From the NCBI GenBank assembly GCA_963921425.1, contig OY992839.1, positions 12,627,409 through 12,691,408 on the forward strand: a DNA stretch of 64,000 bases. Direction: 5' to 3'. The translations under genes and the position numbers were made by a program. Origin of the DNA: Dryas octopetala (Eukaryota; Streptophyta; Magnoliopsida; Rosales; Rosaceae). The stretch's first letter is position 1. Each line of letters starts with the position of its first letter. The notes under the pieces are model-generated. The model had not been told where the DNA came from. It made no database searches and saw nothing but the letters and a program-made list of their open reading frames with translations. Below, in pieces: positions 60,131 to 64,000 of this stretch.

Positions 60131-61533
60131 GTTAAGATATAAAGCACGTCCTAATTATATAAATAGTATTTATATAATTAATAATTGATGAAAATAAAAT
60201 CAGAGTAACTATCTAATTAATTAATAAGTTCAAATGAAAACAAATATTACCTACCTTGGTTCTTTTAAGTTCTACTTAAGTCGACACAACATAAACTTCT
60301 TTGTTCTTTAATCAAACAAGCCAAACACACAAAATGAAAGCATAAAGATTCTCAAAAACATAATGCCAAGCAGATTTTAGATTCTCGGTTCAACACCTGC
60401 GTCAAAATCTATTTATGGGTGAGCATCAATAGCCCAGTAGGGACATGAACCTTACTACAGTTAATTGACTAGATTAATTAAGTGTCACCCATTTAAACAA
60501 ATAAATTACAACATGATATCAAAAAAATGACAATGCATGAATGACACTCCAACTCTTCTATTATGTCTATTAACCCATAATTCCCCTTTTGTAGTCATAT
60601 CGTCTATATGTCGGTCTTCACCTTTGAAACCCAATATGATAGTTTTTTATCGACTTTTTATCGAAGCGGCTTTACTCCTCATATGTGCACTTTTGGGCTA
60701 ATATGAAACCTGGCACCCTAAAGACTAGACTTCTACACAATAATTTCCTTCGTATAATAATTAAACATTCATTTTATGCTTAATATTCAATTAAATCATC
60801 CAAATATCACACACATCAACCATATAACATTATCAACCATCATTTAAATTTCACAAAATTTAATATAATCAATTGCCGTAAAGGTTTTCCCAAGCTGCCC
60901 TACCTCAATTTCTGACCTAGCTTGCTCAAATTATTCTTCCGAGATTTCTTACACCACACCCAAACCTATACCTTAACACAACAAGTGCCCAATAATAACA
61001 AAAAGTATAAAATATAAAAAAAATAGTTGTGAGTCTCGAATTGCCTTGAAACTAGTGTCATTTGATTCATATGGAAAAACGGAGTTGGAAGAGTCGAAGA
61101 ATAGCACAAACGGCCACCGGACTAGGTTGCACGAGCCGGTGGTGCGCGTGGGTGAGGTCCTGTGCGGGTACTATTCATCTTCTTCACCATTTTTGCAATT
61201 TTTTCCTTTGTTTTAACTAGTTTTTATTCCAACTTTGTCCTTCATTTAACCTATCAAACCTTAATGAAATTGAACAACTGTATACTCGTTTTGAAGTTAG
61301 TAACACCTGACCTCTTTTTTAAAACGGACTTTTAAATCTATAGATATTTGACCCCAAGAGTACCCGAAACAGCCCTATTTTCTAAAAATTTATTCAAAGT
61401 TTCACTACGGTTTTTTTTTTTTTTTTTTTTTCAATTCTAACAATTCAAATAAGTTTCTATAACTAAGAAATCATCAAATACAACTTATTTTTCAATTATA
61501 ATCAAATAAATTACAAGATGCAAGCTTCAAAGA
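60131..61533. other. Intergenic, no gene seen
   Basis: AT-rich. Near 61250-61400 are words like those in the MITE at 1005-1490 (AAACGGAC..., CCGAAACAGCCCTATTTTC). A poly-T run lies at 61411-61430. No convincing ORF in either strand. Confidence 0.4.
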
Positions 61534-62074
61534 TTTTACCTAAATATGAAAATTTGACATGTACACCCAAACTTAAAAACCCAGTTTTTAATTTGAATTT
61601 CATCAATGAATTTTTTTTTTTTTTTTTTTTAAAGATGATATTGTCCTATATACAATCCCAGCATGAACATATGATCCATATGAAATTACTTTCTTAAGCT
61701 AAATCTACACAAACAAGTATAAAGAAATTCAATTGAATGTTGAATAAAAAATGTTAAGAAATACAAACTTTGAAGAACAAGCCTCCTCCTAATCCCTCAA
61801 AATATTTTACCTAAATATGAAAATTTGACATGTACACCCAAAATTAAAAACCCAGTTTTTAATTTGAATTTCATCAATGAATTTTTATTATTTTTTTTAA
61901 AGATGATGTTAATAAGATTATATTGTCCTATATACAATCCCAGCATGAACATATGATCCATATGAAATTACTTTTAAATCTACACAAACAAGTATAAAAA
62001 AATTCAATTGAATTTTGAATAAAAAATATAACGAAATACAAACTTTGAAGAACAAGCCTCCTCCTAATCCCTCA
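61534..62074. repeat. 271-bp tandem duplication
   Basis: Unit 1 (61534-61804) and unit 2 (61805-62074) both run from TTTTACCTAAATATGAAAAT to GCCTCCTCCTAATCCCTCA. They differ by poly-T length, a small insertion (GTTAATAAGATTA) and a few substitutions, so the event is older than that at 2373-3632. Confidence 0.85.
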
Positions 62075-62080
62075 GGTTCA

Positions 62081-62215
62081 ATATATATATATATATATAT
62101 ATATATACAGGCTCCTTCTGTTGAGGTATACCTCAACTTATTTATGTTGAGAGAATATATATATATACTCTCTCTCTCTCTTTATTTTCTTTTTCTTCTT
62201 CTTTCCTTCTCTCTC
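62081..62215. repeat. (TA)n and (CT)n microsatellites in the VPS25 upstream region
   Basis: (TA)13 at about 62081-62106, another short TA run near 62156-62166 and CT tracts at 62167-62215. They lie ~150-300 bp upstream of the likely VPS25 transcript start, and CT-rich tracts are common in plant core promoters. Confidence 0.7.
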
Positions 62216-62349
62216 TCGTTTTTTCAAGACAAAAAAACATTTTATGGGGGTAACTATAGTATGGGGTTTCTTTAGAATCTCCCAACTTTAAAACCCAATT
62301 CAAGCTATGGTCCAAGCCCAAAACAGTTGAGCCAGAGCCCAAATCTTTT

Positions 62350-63180
62350 AAGCTCATTAACCCATTAAGGTCCTCGAAAGAGCTGCTTTCTCTTCCATAT
62401 TGATTTCCGTTCTCAGAAAAGCCCATCTCAGTTTTTCATCCTCAAACTCAAACCCACTGCGTAAACCCTCTCCATATCGTTCTCAGCTCAAGCTTGGTTT
62501 GCAGGCAAGTGCAACCCAACCCATTTTCTTCCCCCTGCAACAGCAACACAGAGGGAAAGCGGTGAGTTCTCTTCTACATTTCCACATGCACGAAGGAATT
62601 AATTTTTAAATGATGCAAGTTGTGATTTTGTGCCTCTGACCTCTCACTCTCGCTATTTCTCAGTTTTTGAGACGATGATTTTGTGATTTTCAGGTATGGT
62701 TACTCCTTTAAGTTTTTCGACTTTGTTCCTATATTTGATTCTGCGATGTCGATTTTGGTTTTGCCCTTTGAAATTTTGGCTTTTTCGTTTCAATTTGTGA
62801 TTTTTGGTTGGTGTTCTTTCTTTCTGCAAGTCCATATTATAAATGGTGTTGATTGATTGGCAAATTTTTTTTTTGTTCAAGTAGTTGCTTGATTAGCAAT
62901 GGCTACGCCGATACCACATAATTGAAAATGCAAAAGGGTTGTTTGATATTAATAATGATGCACCGGAATATAATTTTTTGAACATACTCATGCACTGGGA
63001 ATTTTACTTATTGAGAGAGGCGAAATGTTTAGGAAGTTAATTCCTTACAACCTGTTATATATCTGAAATTTGTTCTCTAATCCTAATTGTTTTTTATGTT
63101 TTGACATAAGGCAGAATAGAGATGCAGAAATTGGGTGATTTCAAGCTGCCTCACTTCTTCAACTATCCGCCGTACTTCAC
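62350..63180 (+). CDS. VPS25: VPS25 (ESCRT-II subunit), 5' end; runs off right edge
   Basis: The ATG at 63122-63124 opens MQKLGDFKLPHFFNYPPYFT, the highly conserved N-terminus of plant VPS25 with its P-P-x-F-T motif. The first coding exon ends at 63180 (AC|GTAATT). An upstream non-coding exon is inferred to about 62561 (AAAGCG|GTGAGT), joined to the acceptor GGCAG|AATAGAG at 63115. VPS25 (about 180 aa, two winged-helix domains) pairs with VPS22/VPS36 in ESCRT-II and recruits VPS20, sorting ubiquitinated membrane proteins into multivesicular bodies. The second coding exon is not found before 64000. The exon-1 start (~62350) is a guess; coding begins only at 63122. Confidence 0.83.
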
Positions 63181-63283
63181 GTAATTTCCTGCACTCTTTG
63201 CACCTTGTTTGCTTATTATTTATCTTTTGCTAGAATTTGAGATTGGAATATGAACAACAACACGTTAGTGTACTTTTCTTTTA

Positions 63284-63589
63284 GCCCTCGTTCAATGCAT
63301 AGATTGGATTGGGTAGGATAAATGACTAGATTAATGTGTATTCAAGGAAGAAGATAGAGGGTGTCTTCTAACTTGAAGGAAGAATATGGGAAGAAGATGG
63401 ATTAGCCATAAGGGGAGTTTATCTCCACTAATTCCACCATTTTTGTGGAGATTGGAAGGAATAAGTTTCCCCTTATGAGTGATCCATCTTCTTTTCATCT
63501 TCTTCCTTCAAGTATAAGCTTCTTTCTTGAATACACGTGAATCTAGCCATTTAACCTTTCCAATTCAATCCTATGAATCAAACGACGCC
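63284..63589. mobile_element. 306-bp Tourist-like (PIF/Harbinger) MITE in VPS25 intron
   Basis: Terminal inverted repeats GCCCTCGTTCAATGCATAG and the inverse of ...CTATGAATCAAACGACGCC. Direct TTA on both sides (63281-63283 and 63590-63592) is the PIF/Harbinger target. The arms extend through CTAGATTAATGTGTATTCAAG against CTTGAATACACGTGAATCTAG. Non-coding. Confidence 0.85.
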
Positions 63590-63592
63590 TTA

Positions 63593-64000
63593 GTGTTGTT
63601 TGTGTATAAGTACTTTTGCCCTGGTTCAGTCTCAAATTTAAATATATCTACTCTTTTCAATATCTATAGTGAATGGGGGTGCTCTTAACAACTCTAGCAT
63701 TTCTAGGATCATGTTACACTGTGAAGTGGAATGGTTAAGCCCTTCTAAGGTTTTATTTTATCTTAATTTTTTGGGGTTGGGGTCCACACCAGAAGTATCT
63801 GTGTCTTGTTCACAGTCATTACTCTTTTTTAGCCAACATCTTCAAATTTGACAATGACTCGTCTAATCTGTTCCATCTATTCGATGCCTCTTAGACAGTG
63901 ACTTTAGTCTAGTAGCTCGAAGAGGAAAGGGTGGAGAGGGAGGGGAAGATCTTTGGGTCGTCTTACTGAACCATTAGAATTCCTTATAAAGTTATAAGTT
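63593..64000. other. VPS25 intron, remaining sequence
   Basis: No second VPS25 exon, repeat or other gene was recognised up to the window end. Confidence 0.4.

Noticed and set aside
1-64000. tRNA, rRNA, CRISPR array, organellar or bacterial inserts
   Set aside because: No cloverleaf-like sequence, rRNA core, spaced direct-repeat array or operon-like gene packing was seen anywhere in the window.

Overview
This is a gene-poor, transposon-rich piece of a plant nuclear genome. The genes have short exons with GT-AG introns. Their products are plant families: a class III peroxidase, a CYP72A cytochrome P450, ERGIC3, a PHP-domain phosphatase-like protein and VPS25. The repeats are typical of dicots: Ty1/copia, hAT, LINE, MULE-like and CACTA-like elements and MITEs. 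A eudicot is clear; a woody rosid such as a member of the Rosaceae is a tentative guess. No rRNA, tRNA, CRISPR array or bacterial-type operon was seen.

Layout. 1-251 (-): first exon of a class III peroxidase that runs off the left edge. 400-12060: repeats, including a MITE, a 631-bp tandem duplication, a decayed hAT transposase, copia and RNase H fragments and a dispersed GAAATTT-rich element. 12224-24033 (+): a complete 13-exon ERGIC3/Erv46-like gene (384 aa), with LINE and foldback insertions in its introns. 24034-29562: intergenic, with a 39-bp minisatellite, a broken DnaJ/DUF3444 gene fragment and a probable Pack-MULE. 29563-34487 (-): a five-exon PHP-domain gene carrying a 2-bp frameshift in exon 4. 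35095-35440 (-): a dynamin-related (DRP3-like) exon-1 pseudogene. 35687-40165: minisatellite and foldback elements.

40166-57020 is a duplicated CYP72A locus. Copy 1 (40611-43857, -) is intact with 5 exons and 521 aa. Copy 2 (49947-56342, -) is a pseudogene. A copia retrotransposon (44662-49656) lies between them. Copy 2 is split by a 4.1-kb insertion with a CACTA-like right end, which carries fragments of adenine phosphoribosyltransferase and of the signal peptidase subunit SEC11. Comparing the two copies gives empty-site evidence for two MITE insertions.

57060-62110: more repeats, namely second copies of the foldback and GAAATTT families, a copia RNase H fragment with a 72-bp internal duplication, and a 271-bp tandem duplication. 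62350-64000 (+): 5' end of VPS25 (ESCRT-II), running off the right edge.

The genes are unrelated single-copy loci (secretory pathway, endosomal sorting, redox and specialised metabolism, nucleotide or RNA turnover) and do not form a cluster. The main interest lies in how transposons have captured gene fragments and remodelled the P450 pair.
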